Positions 55,101-64,000 of a DNA stretch of 64,000 nt are shown here, one piece after another. Both the position numbers and the translations under genes were made by a program. Every line of letters begins with the position of its first letter. Position 1 is the stretch's first letter. Below the pieces are notes generated by a model. The model worked only from the letters and a program-made list of their open reading frames with translations, was not told the origin of the DNA and did no database searches. The DNA is from Yoonia sp. (lineage in GTDB: Bacteria > Pseudomonadota > Alphaproteobacteria > Rhodobacterales > Rhodobacteraceae), in assembly GCA_023955335.1 (NCBI GenBank), contig JAGSGF010000006.1, forward strand, positions 1-64,000, in the 5' to 3' direction.

Positions 55101-56177
55101 CTATAACAAATGCCCCGACTTCGCAGCCTTGGTCGCAAGATAGGCATGGTTGTGCGGGTTAGCCCCTTCAATCAAAGGCACGCGTTCAGTCACCTGCACG
55201 CCCGCCCCTTCCATCCGCGCCACTTTGGCGGGATTGTTGGTCAGCAAACGCACGGCATGAAAGCCCATCCGTTTCAAAATTTCGGCCCCAATACGAAAAT
55301 CGCGTTCATCATCGTCAAACCCAAGCCGGTGATTGGCCTCGACGGTATCAAATCCTTGATCCTGCAATGAATACGCCCGCATTTTATTGGCAAGCCCAAT
55401 CCCGCGACCTTCTTGGTTCAGGTACAACAAAACCCCTGCCCCCTCAGCCCCCATCTGCGCGAGTGCGCCGCGCAACTGTGGACCGCAGTCGCATTTTAGT
55501 GACCCCAGCAGGTCGCCAGTAAAACACGCAGAATGCAGTCGCGACAGCACGGGCTTGTCACGCGCAGGTTGACCGATCTCGATGGCATAGTGTTCCTCTG
55601 CCCCGTCATCTGGGCGGAAAATGTGCAGACGTCCGGCCTCTGATACCTCCAACGGCAAGCGCGCCGAGATAATCGGGTTCAGCGGGCTCAGCCCAGTATC
55701 AAGTGCTGCGGCGCCAGAAACCAAAGTCAGATTATGCGCCAGTGCGAACCCCGTGGTGTCGGCTACGGGCAGGACAATGGCGGCAGGCAGCAAACGGGCA
55801 GCCTTGCACAGCGCAATCGCGGCGCGGTGCATATCCGCAGCCCCTTCGCGGCGGGTTTGCAGCGGCCCTTTCATCGGACTTCGCAGATCATCGGCGGGGT
55901 CAGCGACCGACCGCACCCACGCCAGCGTTGCGTCAGATGGCAGCACGATCCGCGCCAGATCACCGTCATAGGCGCGCGCCTTCAGCGTATTCGCCCGCCA
56001 GCCCGTCACAGCCAGCACCGGATCACCGCCAAGCCCGCGCAGATGCGCCAGCCGTGCCGCGTCCAGCGTCTCAGCTGCCAGCATCACAGCACCGCCATCC
56101 AGCACAACAGGCACGCCCATGCGCAGATCAGCGCGGGCGCGGGCCAGTCGTTCGGTTACATCGGGGGCAAAGCTCAT
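55101..56177 (-). CDS. ribA: GTP cyclohydrolase II with a degenerate RibB-like N-terminal domain
   Basis: 358 residues from MSFAPDVTERLARARADLRMG. The C-terminal half (about 165-350) is a complete RibA domain: RLHSACFTGDLLGSLKCDCGPQL (zinc Cys), LYLNQEGRGIGLANKMRAYSLQDQGFDTVEAN, and RLLTNNPAKVARMEGAGVQV. The first about 160 residues look like a shrunken DHBP-synthase domain: ARARADLRMGVPVVLDGGAVMLAAETLDAARLAHLR aligns with its start, but the acidic DDEDRENEGD catalytic motif is missing. It therefore supplies the GTP step of riboflavin synthesis only. Confidence 0.92.
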   Translation of the reverse strand: MSFAPDVTERLARARADLRMGVPVVLDGGAVMLAAETLDAARLAHLRGLGGDPVLAVTGWRANTLKARAYDGDLARIVLPSDATLAWVRSVADPADDLRSPMKGPLQTRREGAADMHRAAIALCKAARLLPAAIVLPVADTTGFALAHNLTLVSGAAALDTGLSPLNPIISARLPLEVSEAGRLHIFRPDDGAEEHYAIEIGQPARDKPVLSRLHSACFTGDLLGSLKCDCGPQLRGALAQMGAEGAGVLLYLNQEGRGIGLANKMRAYSLQDQGFDTVEANHRLGFDDDERDFRIGAEILKRMGFHAVRLLTNNPAKVARMEGAGVQVTERVPLIEGANPHNHAYLATKAAKSGHLL

Positions 56178-56335
56178 GCGAATGTGGTCCTCATATGTTT
56201 CAAAGGTTAATCCTGTTTGGCCCAAATTGAAACATTTGGTGCATTGGTCACACGTCCGTGTGATTTTGTGTTCAGAAAACTTGCCGTGCACGTGTCTGAC
56301 ACACACTTGATAGATCAGTAGCAAAGGAGACTGTC

Positions 56336-57022
56336 ATGGGACAACTCAAAAGAATTCTTCTCGTGGACGACGACGACGACCTGCGCGAGGCCTTGGGTGA
56401 GCAATTGCTTATGACCGAAGACTTCGACGTGTTCGAGGCCGATGATGGTGCCAGCGCGATGGTGAAGGCCAAAGAGGGTCTTTACGAACTGATGATCCTC
56501 GATGTGGGTCTGCCTGATACCGACGGACGCGAGCTATGCCGGTTAATGCGCAAGCAGGGCGTAAAATGCCCGATTATAATGCTCACCGCGCAAGACAGTG
56601 ATGCAGACACGATCTACGGACTTGATGCTGGCGCGAACGACTATGTGTCCAAGCCGTTCAAGTTCCCTGTTTTATTGGCCCGCATCCGCAGCCAGTTGCG
56701 CGCTCATGAACAGTCCGAAGACGCCGTATTCCAGATGGGCCCTTATACGTTCAAGCCTGCCCAAAAGATGCTCCTGACTGAAGACGACAAAAAGGTCCGT
56801 CTGACCGAAAAGGAAACGAACATCCTCAAGTTCCTTTACCGGTCTGCCGATGGCGTTGTCCCACGCGACGTACTGTTGCACGAAGTTTGGGGCTATAACG
56901 CAGGTGTCACCACGCATACGCTGGAAACGCACATCTACCGCTTGCGCCAAAAGATCGAACCCGATCCGTCCAATGCCCGTTTGTTGGTCACCGAATCCGG
57001 CGGCTACCGCTTGGTTTCTTAA
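56336..57022 (+). CDS. OmpR/PhoB-family response regulator
   Basis: 228 residues. The receiver (about 1-122) has the acidic pocket DDDDD near 11-15, the phospho-acceptor Asp in MILDVGLPDTDG (near 55), Thr in MLTAQDS and Lys in VSKPFKF. The winged-helix DNA-binding domain (about 130-226) has VRLTEKETNILKFLYR and THTLETHIYRLRQKIE. No sensor kinase gene is adjacent, so it is an orphan here. AAAGGAG lies about ten bases before the ATG. It is divergent from ribA. Confidence 0.9.
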   Translation: MGQLKRILLVDDDDDLREALGEQLLMTEDFDVFEADDGASAMVKAKEGLYELMILDVGLPDTDGRELCRLMRKQGVKCPIIMLTAQDSDADTIYGLDAGANDYVSKPFKFPVLLARIRSQLRAHEQSEDAVFQMGPYTFKPAQKMLLTEDDKKVRLTEKETNILKFLYRSADGVVPRDVLLHEVWGYNAGVTTHTLETHIYRLRQKIEPDPSNARLLVTESGGYRLVS

Positions 57023-57173
57023 ACTTAAATAGCGCGGGTCGAGCCATTTGCAACTGCGCTAGCCTTGCGGAACCCTCTGGTGATAGGGTTATATCACAAC
57101 TTCCCTGTTGCACCGTCCGGGCATCTTGTCCGAATGTTTTTCCAACGAAAATCTGCTTTTAAGGAGCGCTCAT

Positions 57174-57548
57174 ATGAAAACCGCCTACGACTATCTTCAA
57201 GACGCCGACGCCGTTGTCACCCGAATGAGTACCGCAGACGCTATTGCCAAACATGCCACCGGTGCTGGCGTCTGGATTGACGTGCGCGATAGCAGCGACA
57301 TCGCCGCATCGGGCACCATCAAAGGCGCGCACCGCGTCGCCCGTGGCTTCATGGAATTTGCAGCCGATCCTGCTTTGCCCCACCATAAAGAATTTATGCA
57401 AAAGGATGCCGATATTTACTTGGTCTGTGGCGCTGGCGGTCAGGCGGCGCTCGCGGGCAAGACATTGGTAGATATGGGATATGAAAATGTCACCAATGTC
57501 GGCGGCATTGCCGATTGGAAAGCAGCCAACGGTCCAACCGAAGCCTAA
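57174..57548 (+). CDS. rhodanese-like domain protein
   Basis: 124 residues from MKTAYDYLQDADAVV, preceded by AAGGAGCG. It is a single rhodanese domain: WIDVRDSSDIAASGTIKGAHRVARGFMEF near 33-61 and the active-site Cys in DIYLVCGAGGQAALAGKTLVDMGYENVTNVGGIADWK (near 84). It is a sulfur-transfer or sulfide-handling protein; the partner is unknown. Its last bases overlap the convergent serB stop by four bases. Confidence 0.9.
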   Translation: MKTAYDYLQDADAVVTRMSTADAIAKHATGAGVWIDVRDSSDIAASGTIKGAHRVARGFMEFAADPALPHHKEFMQKDADIYLVCGAGGQAALAGKTLVDMGYENVTNVGGIADWKAANGPTEA

Positions 57549-58420
57549 GCAACAAAGTCGGCGCGGCTGTAGCCTTGAACGAACAGCAGCGCCGACAAAT
57601 CCCCGTGGTTCACGCGCACATCGCATTGCGCCTGAACGGCGGGTTTTGCGTGTAGCGCCACGCCAACGCCCGCACGAATCAACATCCCCAGATCATTGGC
57701 CCCATCACCCACAGCGATCACATCGCGTTCGTGGATGCCAATCTGCGCGGTGATTTCTTCCAGCGCCTGCACTTTGGCTTCGCGGCCCAAGATCGGGCGC
57801 CCCACGTCACCCGTCAGTTTACCGTTCGCGACAAGCAACGTATTGGCCCGATTCTCATCGAATCCAAGCGTCGTCGCAACCTGTGCCGTGAAGGCCGTGA
57901 AGCCCCCTGATACCAGCGCCGCATGTCCGCCCGCGCCCTTCATCGTGCGCAACAAATCAGTCCCGCCGAGCATATAGGTAATGCGGGTGTTGAGAACTTG
58001 GTCAATCACGCCTTCATCAAGTCCTGCAAGCAGACCAACCCGTTCGATCAATGCCGCCTCGAAATCCAATTCGCCGTTCATGGCACGGGCTGTGATGTCA
58101 GCCACACGCGCGCCAACGCCTGCTTCATCCGCAAGTTCGTCAATGCATTCTTGCTGGATCATGGTGCTGTCCATATCTGCAAGCAGCATCTTTTTGACGC
58201 GGTTTTCAGTTGGCAAGACAACCAGATCGACACCCGCCGATTGCAGGTCTTTCCAGACAGATTCGAAATTATCAGGCCGCTGCAAAATCTCGAACTCAAC
58301 CGCTTCACCAATGGCCAGCCATTTGGATGTATCACCACCCCATGCACTGCGTAAATTCTCAACCAGTGTTGGATTTAATGGCCCTTGGGCCGGATTGCAG
58401 ATCAGCGTGACCATAAACAT
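57545..58420 (-). CDS. serB: phosphoserine phosphatase
   Basis: 291 residues from MFMVTLICNP, chosen because GAGGA lies eight bases upstream; the frame is open a further 103 codons across the serC leader and is rejected there. The HAD motifs are ADMDSTMIQQECIDE (nucleophile Asp82, acid Asp84), VSGGFTAF (Ser) near 180 and Lys/Asp in VGDGANDLGMLIRAGVGVALHAKP near 235-258. The N-terminal about 75 residues are an ACT-like region. It is the last step of serine synthesis, divergent from serC-serA. Confidence 0.93.
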   Translation of the reverse strand: MFMVTLICNPAQGPLNPTLVENLRSAWGGDTSKWLAIGEAVEFEILQRPDNFESVWKDLQSAGVDLVVLPTENRVKKMLLADMDSTMIQQECIDELADEAGVGARVADITARAMNGELDFEAALIERVGLLAGLDEGVIDQVLNTRITYMLGGTDLLRTMKGAGGHAALVSGGFTAFTAQVATTLGFDENRANTLLVANGKLTGDVGRPILGREAKVQALEEITAQIGIHERDVIAVGDGANDLGMLIRAGVGVALHAKPAVQAQCDVRVNHGDLSALLFVQGYSRADFVA

Positions 58421-58511
58421 ATGCGCAGTCCTCAAGTTTCCGATTGGCGTCATCAGCGTCGCAAAAAGTAAGTGTAGCGGCGGTTTAGCGTCCTTTTCAC
58501 TGTTGTGAAAG

Positions 58512-58566
58512 GCCCCGTGCGCCGCTAGGTCGGGAAGCGGGACACCCTTCCCCAACGAAGGGCGAT
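58512..58566 (+). ncRNA. serC leader RNA motif
   Basis: The stretch with GCCGCTAGGTCGGGAAGC, GGGACACCC and TTCCCCAACGAAGGGCG, ending about 21 bases before the serC ATG, matches my recollection of the serC-associated leader motif conserved upstream of serC-serA in alphaproteobacteria. Internal pairing of CGGGAAG with CTTCCCC and a second small stem are possible. Whether it is a cis-regulator or simply a strong structured ribosome-binding region is not known. Ends are approximate. Confidence 0.65.
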
Positions 58567-58586
58567 TATCTGTGAGGATACCAGTG

Positions 58587-59726
58587 ATGGTTATGACGAA
58601 ACCGGCCACGCGGCCGATGAATCCGCGTTTTTCTTCTGGCCCTTGTGCCAAACCCCCCACTTGGAAACTGTCTGATTTAGCGGGCGCCCCCTTGGGCCGT
58701 TCACATCGCGCAGCCGTGGGCAAATCCAAATTAGCCGAAGCGATTGACCTGACCCGCGAGATCCTCGGCGTGCCAGATGATTACCGGATCGGCATTGTGC
58801 CCGCATCCGACACCGGCGCGTACGAGATGGCCATGTGGTCCCTGTTGGGTGAACGTCCTGTGCAGATGGTTGCATGGGAAAGCTTTGGCGCAGGCTGGGT
58901 CACGGATGTGGTCAAGCAGCTGAAGATCGACGCGACCACGCACCTTGCTGATTACGGCCACATCGTGGATATGGCAGCCCTGAATTACGACAACGATGTT
59001 TGCTTTACATGGAACGGCACGACGTCCGGCGTGCGCATGGCTGATGGTGATATGATCCCCACCGACCGTGCTGGCCTGACGCTTTGCGATGCAACGTCTG
59101 CCGCGTTTGCCCAAGACCTGCCTTGGGACAAGCTCGATGTCGCAACGTTCTCTTGGCAAAAAGTCATGGGCGGTGAAGCAGCGCATGGGATGATTATCTT
59201 GTCACCTCGCGCTGTTGAGCGGCTCGAAAACTACACCCCTGCATGGCCACTCCCCAAGATTTTCCGCCTGACCAAAGGCGGCAAATTGATCGAAGGCATT
59301 TTTAAAGGTGAGACAATCAACACCCCGTCGATGCTGGCCGTTGAAGATTACCTTGTTGCGCTGAAATGGGCCAAGTCGATTGGCGGCCTGGATGCGTTGC
59401 AGCACCGTGCCAATGCCAACGCACGTGCGGTGTGGAATTTCTGTGCGGCCAATGATTGGATCGACAATCTGGCCGTTGATAAAGCCACACGTTCAAATAC
59501 GTCCGTTTGCCTCAAGTTCACAGATGACCGGATTACCGACGGAGCTGTGTTCGCTAAGGGCGTGGCCAAGCGTCTGGCCGATGAAAATATCGCCCTGGAT
59601 ATCGGTGCTTACCGCGATGCACCTGCGGGCCTTCGTATCTGGTGCGGTGCCACGGTTGAAACGTCTGATATCGAAACCATGTTGCCATGGCTTTCTTGGG
59701 CGTTTGAGGCCGAGCTGAACACATAA
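58587..59726 (+). CDS. serC: phosphoserine aminotransferase
   Basis: 379 residues from [24 protein letters not shown], with GAGGATACCAG before the ATG. It is a fold-type I PLP enzyme: [17 protein letters not shown] near 40, [12 protein letters not shown] near 138 and the PLP Lys in [16 protein letters not shown] near 192. The [10 protein letters not shown] start is characteristic of the alphaproteobacterial SerC type. It converts 3-phosphohydroxypyruvate to phosphoserine with glutamate. It is transcribed with serA. Confidence 0.94.
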   Translation: MVMTKPATRPMNPRFSSGPCAKPPTWKLSDLAGAPLGRSHRAAVGKSKLAEAIDLTREILGVPDDYRIGIVPASDTGAYEMAMWSLLGERPVQMVAWESFGAGWVTDVVKQLKIDATTHLADYGHIVDMAALNYDNDVCFTWNGTTSGVRMADGDMIPTDRAGLTLCDATSAAFAQDLPWDKLDVATFSWQKVMGGEAAHGMIILSPRAVERLENYTPAWPLPKIFRLTKGGKLIEGIFKGETINTPSMLAVEDYLVALKWAKSIGGLDALQHRANANARAVWNFCAANDWIDNLAVDKATRSNTSVCLKFTDDRITDGAVFAKGVAKRLADENIALDIGAYRDAPAGLRIWCGATVETSDIETMLPWLSWAFEAELNT

Positions 59727-59731
59727 TGCGG

Positions 59732-59746
59732 TGGGCAGATTGCCCA
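59732..59746 (+). other. short hairpin between serC and serA
   Basis: TGGGCA/TGCCCA around a GAT loop, just after the serC stop; no T-run follows directly. It is possibly an RNA-processing or attenuation point in the serC-serA transcript. Confidence 0.35.
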
Positions 59747-59780
59747 TCCCTCCCCACCCAATTTTCAATAGGAGTGTGCC

Positions 59781-61376
59781 ATGACGGCCCCTAAAGTTCT
59801 TATTTCCGACAGCCTTTCTGAAGCAGCTGTGCAAATCTTCAAAGACCGCGGCATTGATGTCGATTTCTTGCCTGAATTGGGCAAAGACAAAGACGCGTTT
59901 TTAGCCGCGATCTCAAAATATGACGGCTTGGCGATCCGGTCGGCGTCAAAGGCGACCGCGAAAATCATCGCTGCGGCGACGAACCTTAAGGTTATCGGCC
60001 GCGCCGGTATCGGCACCGACAACATCGATAAAGACGCCGCGTCCAAGGCGGGTATCATCGTTATGAACACGCCGTTCGGCAATATGATCACCACCGCCGA
60101 ACATGCGATTGCGATGATGTTTGCCGTGGCGCGTCAAATCCCGGAGGCGTCCACGTCCACTCATGCAGGCAAATGGGAAAAGTCCAAGTTCATGGGTGTT
60201 GAGCTGACTGGCAAAACACTAGGCGTCATTGGCGCGGGCAACATTGGTGGCATCGTTTGCGACCGTGCGCGTGCATTGAGGATGAAGGTCATGGCCTACG
60301 ACCCCTATCTTGGCGAAGAAAAAGCAGAAAAGATGGGCGTGAAAAAGGTCGAGTTGGAAGAGCTGTTAGCCAACGCCGATTTCATCACGTTGCACGTGCC
60401 TTACACTGACCAGACAGCGAATATCTTGTCTGCCGAAAACATCACCAAACTAAAAAAGGGCGTGCGCATTATCAACTGTGCGCGTGGCGGTCTGGTGGAC
60501 GAACAGGCTTTAGCTGACGCGCTCAAATCCGGCCACGTTGCGGGTGCTGCGTTTGATGTGTTTGCTGTTGAACCAGCTATAAATAGCCCATTATTCAACC
60601 TGCCCAATGTCGTTGTGACCCCGCACCTTGGGGCCGCCACAACAGAGGCACAAGAAAACGTCGCCCTGCAAGTGGCCGAGCAAATGTCAGACTACCTGCT
60701 AACAGGTGCTGTCACCAACGCGCTCAACATGCCGTCCGTGACCGCAGAAGAAGCCAAGGTTATGGGGCCGTGGATCAAACTGTCGGGCCATTTGGGTAAC
60801 TTCATTGGTCAAATGAGCGACGAGCCGATCACCGCGATCAACATCCTGTTCGACGGCGTCGTGTCTGACATGAACCTCAAAGCGCTGACAGCAGCGACAA
60901 TCGCGGGGATTATGAAAAAAGCGAACCCTGATACCAACATGGTCAGCGCGCCGGTGATCGCGAAAGAACGCGGCATCCAAATCTCGACAACCAAGCAAGA
61001 CCAGTCGGGGACTTTTGACGGTTACATCAAAGTGACGGTTGTAACGGGCAAGCGCGAACGCTCTGTCGCGGGCACTGTGTTCAGCGACGGCAAGCCACGG
61101 TTCATCCAGATCAAAGGGATCAATGTCGACGCCGAAGTCGGGGCGCATATGCTTTACACCACCAACGAAGACGTGCCCGGCATCATCGGCACTCTGGGCC
61201 ATACCATGGGTGGCCACGGCGTGAACATCGCGAACTTTACGCTTGGCCGTGCAGGTGTGAAGGGCGAGGCAATCGCGCTGCTTTATGTTGACGACGCCGT
61301 GCCAGAGATTGCGATCGACGCGCTCCAAGAAACCGGTATGTTTCAGCAGGTCAAGCGGTTGACTTTCGAGGTTTAA
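59781..61376 (+). CDS. serA: D-3-phosphoglycerate dehydrogenase
   Basis: 531 residues, the long form with an intervening domain and an ACT domain. The NAD motif LGVIGAGNIGGIVCDRAR lies near 148; catalytic residues are Arg in NCARGGLVDE (near 234), Glu in DVFAVEPA (near 263) and His in VTPHLGAATTEAQE (near 281). The ASB/intervening domain spans about 315-450 and the ACT domain about 458-530 (HMLYTTNEDVPGIIGTLGHTMGGHGVNIANFTLGR). It makes the first committed step to serine, probably feedback-controlled through ACT. Confidence 0.95.
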   Translation: MTAPKVLISDSLSEAAVQIFKDRGIDVDFLPELGKDKDAFLAAISKYDGLAIRSASKATAKIIAAATNLKVIGRAGIGTDNIDKDAASKAGIIVMNTPFGNMITTAEHAIAMMFAVARQIPEASTSTHAGKWEKSKFMGVELTGKTLGVIGAGNIGGIVCDRARALRMKVMAYDPYLGEEKAEKMGVKKVELEELLANADFITLHVPYTDQTANILSAENITKLKKGVRIINCARGGLVDEQALADALKSGHVAGAAFDVFAVEPAINSPLFNLPNVVVTPHLGAATTEAQENVALQVAEQMSDYLLTGAVTNALNMPSVTAEEAKVMGPWIKLSGHLGNFIGQMSDEPITAINILFDGVVSDMNLKALTAATIAGIMKKANPDTNMVSAPVIAKERGIQISTTKQDQSGTFDGYIKVTVVTGKRERSVAGTVFSDGKPRFIQIKGINVDAEVGAHMLYTTNEDVPGIIGTLGHTMGGHGVNIANFTLGRAGVKGEAIALLYVDDAVPEIAIDALQETGMFQQVKRLTFEV

Positions 61377-61384
61377 AATCAGCG

Positions 61385-61438
61385 GGATGGCGGGTGGGGC
61401 GCATTGCCCTATAAGGGCAACAGCGACACCTGCCATCC
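61385..61438 (+). other. nested inverted repeats between serA and the phosphatase gene
   Basis: An outer arm GGATGGCGGGTG pairs with CACCTGCCATCC (12 bp, one G-T) and encloses a second perfect stem TTGCCCT/AGGGCAA with loop ATA (61404-61420). It lies directly after serA. There is no U-tract downstream, so it is not a standard intrinsic terminator; it may mark the mRNA 3' end or be a regulatory structure. Confidence 0.5.
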
Positions 61439-61456
61439 TAACCAAAAGGCTACAAT

Positions 61457-62239
61457 ATGATCTATGCGATTGGTGACATTCACGGTCAAAAAGCAATGCT
61501 CGACAACGCGCTGTCCCTCATCGAAAACGACGGAGGCCCAGACGCAGAAATCGTCTTTATGGGTGACTATACCGACCGCGGTCCCGACAGCCGCGCAGTC
61601 ATCGATACCCTGATCGAAGGCGAGGCAGCAGGCCGGAACTGGACCTGTCTCAAGGGCAACCACGACCGAATGTTCTACGACTTTGTGACCCAAGGGGCCG
61701 AGCATGACCCGATGATTGCACCTGGCCTGTCGTGGGTGAACCCGCGCCTTGGTGGTGCCGCGACGCTTGCCTCCTACGGTATCTTAGGGACACCAAATTT
61801 CAATCAGCCTGACGGCGAACTAGAACGGCTGACCCACTACACGACCGACACAGGCGACCTGCGCAACGACGAGATCGTCGCATGGGCGCAACAACAGGTT
61901 CCCCAAGCGCATCTGGACTTTGTGAACACCCGCGCACTGTATCACGAAACAGACACCTTAATTTTTGTGCACGCCGGCCTACGTCCAAACATCCCCCTCG
62001 CGGTGCAAGACCCGGAAGACATGATGTGGATCAGAGAAGGTTTCTTAGAAACCGGTCATGATTTCGGCAGGCTACTTGTGCACGGACATACCGCAATCGA
62101 CTATCCGACCCACTATGGCACACGGGTCAATATCGACGCTGGCGCTGGCCGTGGCCGCGTGTTGGTGCCTGTGGTATTCGAAGACCGCAAATGTTGGGCG
62201 CTGACCGACAAGGGCCGCATCCCCGTCACACCCGCTTAA
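61457..62239 (+). CDS. PPP-family serine/threonine protein phosphatase
   Basis: 260 residues of the calcineurin-like metallophosphoesterase fold: GDIHGQ (near 6-11), GDYTDRGPDS (near 36-45), GNHDRMF (near 69-75) and later VHAGLRPN and VHGHTAI for the remaining metal His. These are the bacterial PPP (PrpA/B, lambda-phosphatase) motifs. Protein targets are unknown. It follows serA by 80 bases. Confidence 0.9.
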   Translation: MIYAIGDIHGQKAMLDNALSLIENDGGPDAEIVFMGDYTDRGPDSRAVIDTLIEGEAAGRNWTCLKGNHDRMFYDFVTQGAEHDPMIAPGLSWVNPRLGGAATLASYGILGTPNFNQPDGELERLTHYTTDTGDLRNDEIVAWAQQQVPQAHLDFVNTRALYHETDTLIFVHAGLRPNIPLAVQDPEDMMWIREGFLETGHDFGRLLVHGHTAIDYPTHYGTRVNIDAGAGRGRVLVPVVFEDRKCWALTDKGRIPVTPA

Positions 62240-63192
62240 CGGTGCGAAAAGAAGCCTGGCCCAGCGCGATCCAATAACCGCTTGGCCATTGCACGGCCCA
62301 TCGCGGGGCCATCGGCAATGGGTCCGGTCACATCGTCCGACAATGCCTCTGATCCGTCCTCGCGCAGGATTTCTCCGCGCAGGCGCATCTGGTCACCTTC
62401 AATTTCAGCCAATGCCGCGATCGGCGTATGGCACGACCCGTCCAAATCCGCCAAAAATGCCCGCTCGGCCACCAACCGCAAACCCGTTGGTACATCGTGG
62501 ATCGCCGCCAGCATATGCGCGGCACGGGTGTCATCCACCCGCCGCTCAATGCCAATCGCACCTTGGGCAACGGCGGGCAGCATATCGTCGACCTCCATCG
62601 CCACATGCGGCACGTCGGTCATGCCCAAACGGCGCAATCCGGCCACGGCTAGAAATGTCCCATCGGCCACGCCGTCATGCAGTTTGCGCAAACGGGTCTG
62701 CACATTGCCGCGAAATTCAGCGACGTTCAGATCGGGCCTGCGCGCCAAAAGCTGCGCACGCCGTCGCAACGACGACGACCCAATGGTCGCACCCGCCGCA
62801 ATATCGGCCAGTTGAAGCGCACCGACAGACACAAACGCATCGCGCACGTCTTCACGTGGCAGATACGTATCAAGCAACAACCCGTCTGGCTGCGCGACGG
62901 GCATGTCTTTCATCGAATGCACAGCAATGTCGATTTTACCGCCCAGCAGCGCGTCTTCGATCTCTTTTGTGAACAGGCCTTTGTTGCCAATTGTCTTAAG
63001 CGCGATGTCCGCATTGATCAGCGTCGGATCATCGCCAGTCGTCTTGATCACCACGATTTCAAACGCATCGGCGGGCAGATTAAACGCAGCCCCCAACCGG
63101 TCACGGGTTTCATGAGCCTGCGCGAGCGCAAGCGGTGATCCACGCGTGCCAATTCGGAACGGCGCACTAGATGAAGGCATGATATTTGTCAT
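62236..63192 (-). CDS. hemC: hydroxymethylbilane synthase (porphobilinogen deaminase)
   Basis: 318 residues. IGTRGSPLALAQAHETRDRL opens the enzyme; VHSMKDMPVAQPDGLLLDTYLPREDVRDAFVS lies near 92-123, SSLRRRAQLLARRPDLNVAEFRGNVQTRLRKL near 138-170, and the dipyrromethane-cofactor Cys in LDGSCHTPIAALAE near 252. It joins four porphobilinogens in heme and tetrapyrrole synthesis. It is divergent from hemE across 85 bases. The 3' end overlaps the convergent phosphatase stop by four bases. Confidence 0.95.
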   Translation of the reverse strand: MTNIMPSSSAPFRIGTRGSPLALAQAHETRDRLGAAFNLPADAFEIVVIKTTGDDPTLINADIALKTIGNKGLFTKEIEDALLGGKIDIAVHSMKDMPVAQPDGLLLDTYLPREDVRDAFVSVGALQLADIAAGATIGSSSLRRRAQLLARRPDLNVAEFRGNVQTRLRKLHDGVADGTFLAVAGLRRLGMTDVPHVAMEVDDMLPAVAQGAIGIERRVDDTRAAHMLAAIHDVPTGLRLVAERAFLADLDGSCHTPIAALAEIEGDQMRLRGEILREDGSEALSDDVTGPIADGPAMGRAMAKRLLDRAGPGFFSHR

Positions 63193-63277
63193 GCAATCGT
63201 TCTAGTCAGCAGCAGCGATATTGACAACGACCTTCGTTCTTGAAACCACCGACAGTGAACCAGACGGACAGCATCTT

Positions 63278-64000
63278 ATGACACACAACAAGACAATTTT
63301 GCGGGCCCTTGCAGGGGAAACCCTCGAGACACCCCCTATTTGGATGATGCGACAGGCAGGTCGTTACCTGCCCGAGTACAAAGCAACCCGGGCCCGAGCA
63401 GGCGACTTTTTGTCGCTGTGCTATAATCCGGAGTTAGCCGCAGAAGTCACATTGCAGCCAATCCGCCGCTATGGATTCGACGCAGCGATCCTGTTTGCCG
63501 ATATCTTGTTGTTGCCCCAAGCCTTGGGTGCAGACCTGTGGTTTGTCACCGGTGAAGGGCCACGCCTATCGACGATCACAACTGCGGACGAACTGGCTGC
63601 GTTGAAACCGCTTGACGCGATCCACGACACGCTGAACCCAATCTATGAAACGATCAAAATCTTGCGGTCTGAACTGCCGCCCGAGACAACATTGATCGGT
63701 TTCGCAGGTGCGCCGTGGACAGTCGCGACTTATATGATCGCAGGCAAAGGCACCCCTGACCAAGGCCCCGCGCACGCGCTTAAAGACGGCAACCGTGCTG
63801 TTTTCGAAGGCCTGATAAACCGAATCACCGAAGGCACAATCAGCTACTTGTCCGCGCAGATCGAGGCAGGCGCAGAAGTCGTCAAACTCTTCGACAGCTG
63901 GGCCGGATCGCTGGAAGGCGCTGATTTCTACGATTTCTCGATCAAGCCGATCCAGACAATCGTGGCAGCCCTCAAGGCAAAATATCCACATGTGCCGATC
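63278..64000 (+). CDS. hemE: uroporphyrinogen decarboxylase, 5' part (cut by window end)
   Basis: The first 241 codons, [39 protein letters not shown], with the [11 protein letters not shown] signature that binds substrate carboxylates, the catalytic Asp in [17 protein letters not shown] near 67, and [18 protein letters not shown] near 138. The frame is open at the window edge; the full enzyme is usually about 345 residues. It turns uroporphyrinogen III into coproporphyrinogen III. Confidence 0.95.
   Translation, partial: MTHNKTILRALAGETLETPPIWMMRQAGRYLPEYKATRARAGDFLSLCYNPELAAEVTLQPIRRYGFDAAILFADILLLPQALGADLWFVTGEGPRLSTITTADELAALKPLDAIHDTLNPIYETIKILRSELPPETTLIGFAGAPWTVATYMIAGKGTPDQGPAHALKDGNRAVFEGLINRITEGTISYLSAQIEAGAEVVKLFDSWAGSLEGADFYDFSIKPIQTIVAALKAKYPHVPI

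Noticed and set aside
58421-58729. N-terminal extension of SerB by 103 codons
   Set aside because: The extension would run antisense through the serC leader and the serC start; a good ribosome binding site supports the ATG at 58420.

Overview
The window reads as chromosome of an alphaproteobacterium of the Rhodobacteraceae (roseobacter type). The support is the mix of tripartite TRAP transporters, THF-dependent demethylase-like GcvT-family proteins, a serC-type leader RNA ahead of serC, an FtsK/aminotransferase/amidase block, and roseobacter-like LON-domain, CnoX, Trm112, RibA and HemC/HemE proteins. The number of nonsense-interrupted genes plus an insertion sequence resembles what is known of Octadecabacter-like genomes, but the genus is only a guess.

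Region 1 (1-11.4 kb): after a broken EAL-domain remnant, a long minus-strand block encodes a GntR/FCD regulator, a LigM-like tetrahydrofolate-dependent aryl O-demethylase, a TRAP transporter (P, Q, M), 4-oxalomesaconate hydratase (GalB-like), a two-domain VOC extradiol dioxygenase, 4-carboxy-4-hydroxy-2-oxoadipate aldolase (GalC/LigK), 4-oxalomesaconate tautomerase (GalD) and two glutathione transferases. Together this reads as uptake and degradation of a methoxylated lignin-type aromatic acid to pyruvate and oxaloacetate. The expected LigAB/GalA-type dioxygenase is absent and a VOC enzyme sits in its place.

Region 2 (11.4-18.7 kb): plus-strand TRAP operon (Tat-type binding protein, Q, M) followed by an amidase, a small membrane protein, a 2-hydroxyacid dehydrogenase and a 3-hydroxyisobutyrate-dehydrogenase-family reductase. 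It shares a 563-base intergenic region, holding two TTGTATACAA-like boxes, with the GntR gene. A decayed PobA-like remnant follows.

Region 3 (19.2-24.1 kb): minus-strand acyl-CoA ligase, ECHDC3-like crotonase, OsmC protein, DmdA-like demethylase and Lrp regulator.

Region 4 (24.3-30.5 kb): a serine-recombinase remnant split by an IS256-family element with an intact 8-bp target duplication, then a proline locus (proB, divergent proC, proA interrupted by an in-frame stop) and an Lrp-type regulator.

Region 5 (30.5-64 kb): largely housekeeping. It holds ftsK, aminotransferase, amidase, UbiH-type monooxygenase, Trm112, LON-domain protein, cnoX, IalB-like protein, asparaginase, exoIII, rlmN, decayed sugar-locus genes (LacI and Gfo/Idh/MocA), LOG protein, dapD, a nonsense-interrupted receptor/channel-like gene, a Hint-domain protein, dapE, rnr, rppH, L,D-transpeptidase, ribA, a response regulator, rhodanese, serB, serC, serA, a PPP phosphatase, hemC and the start of hemE. 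No rRNA, tRNA or CRISPR array was recognised.
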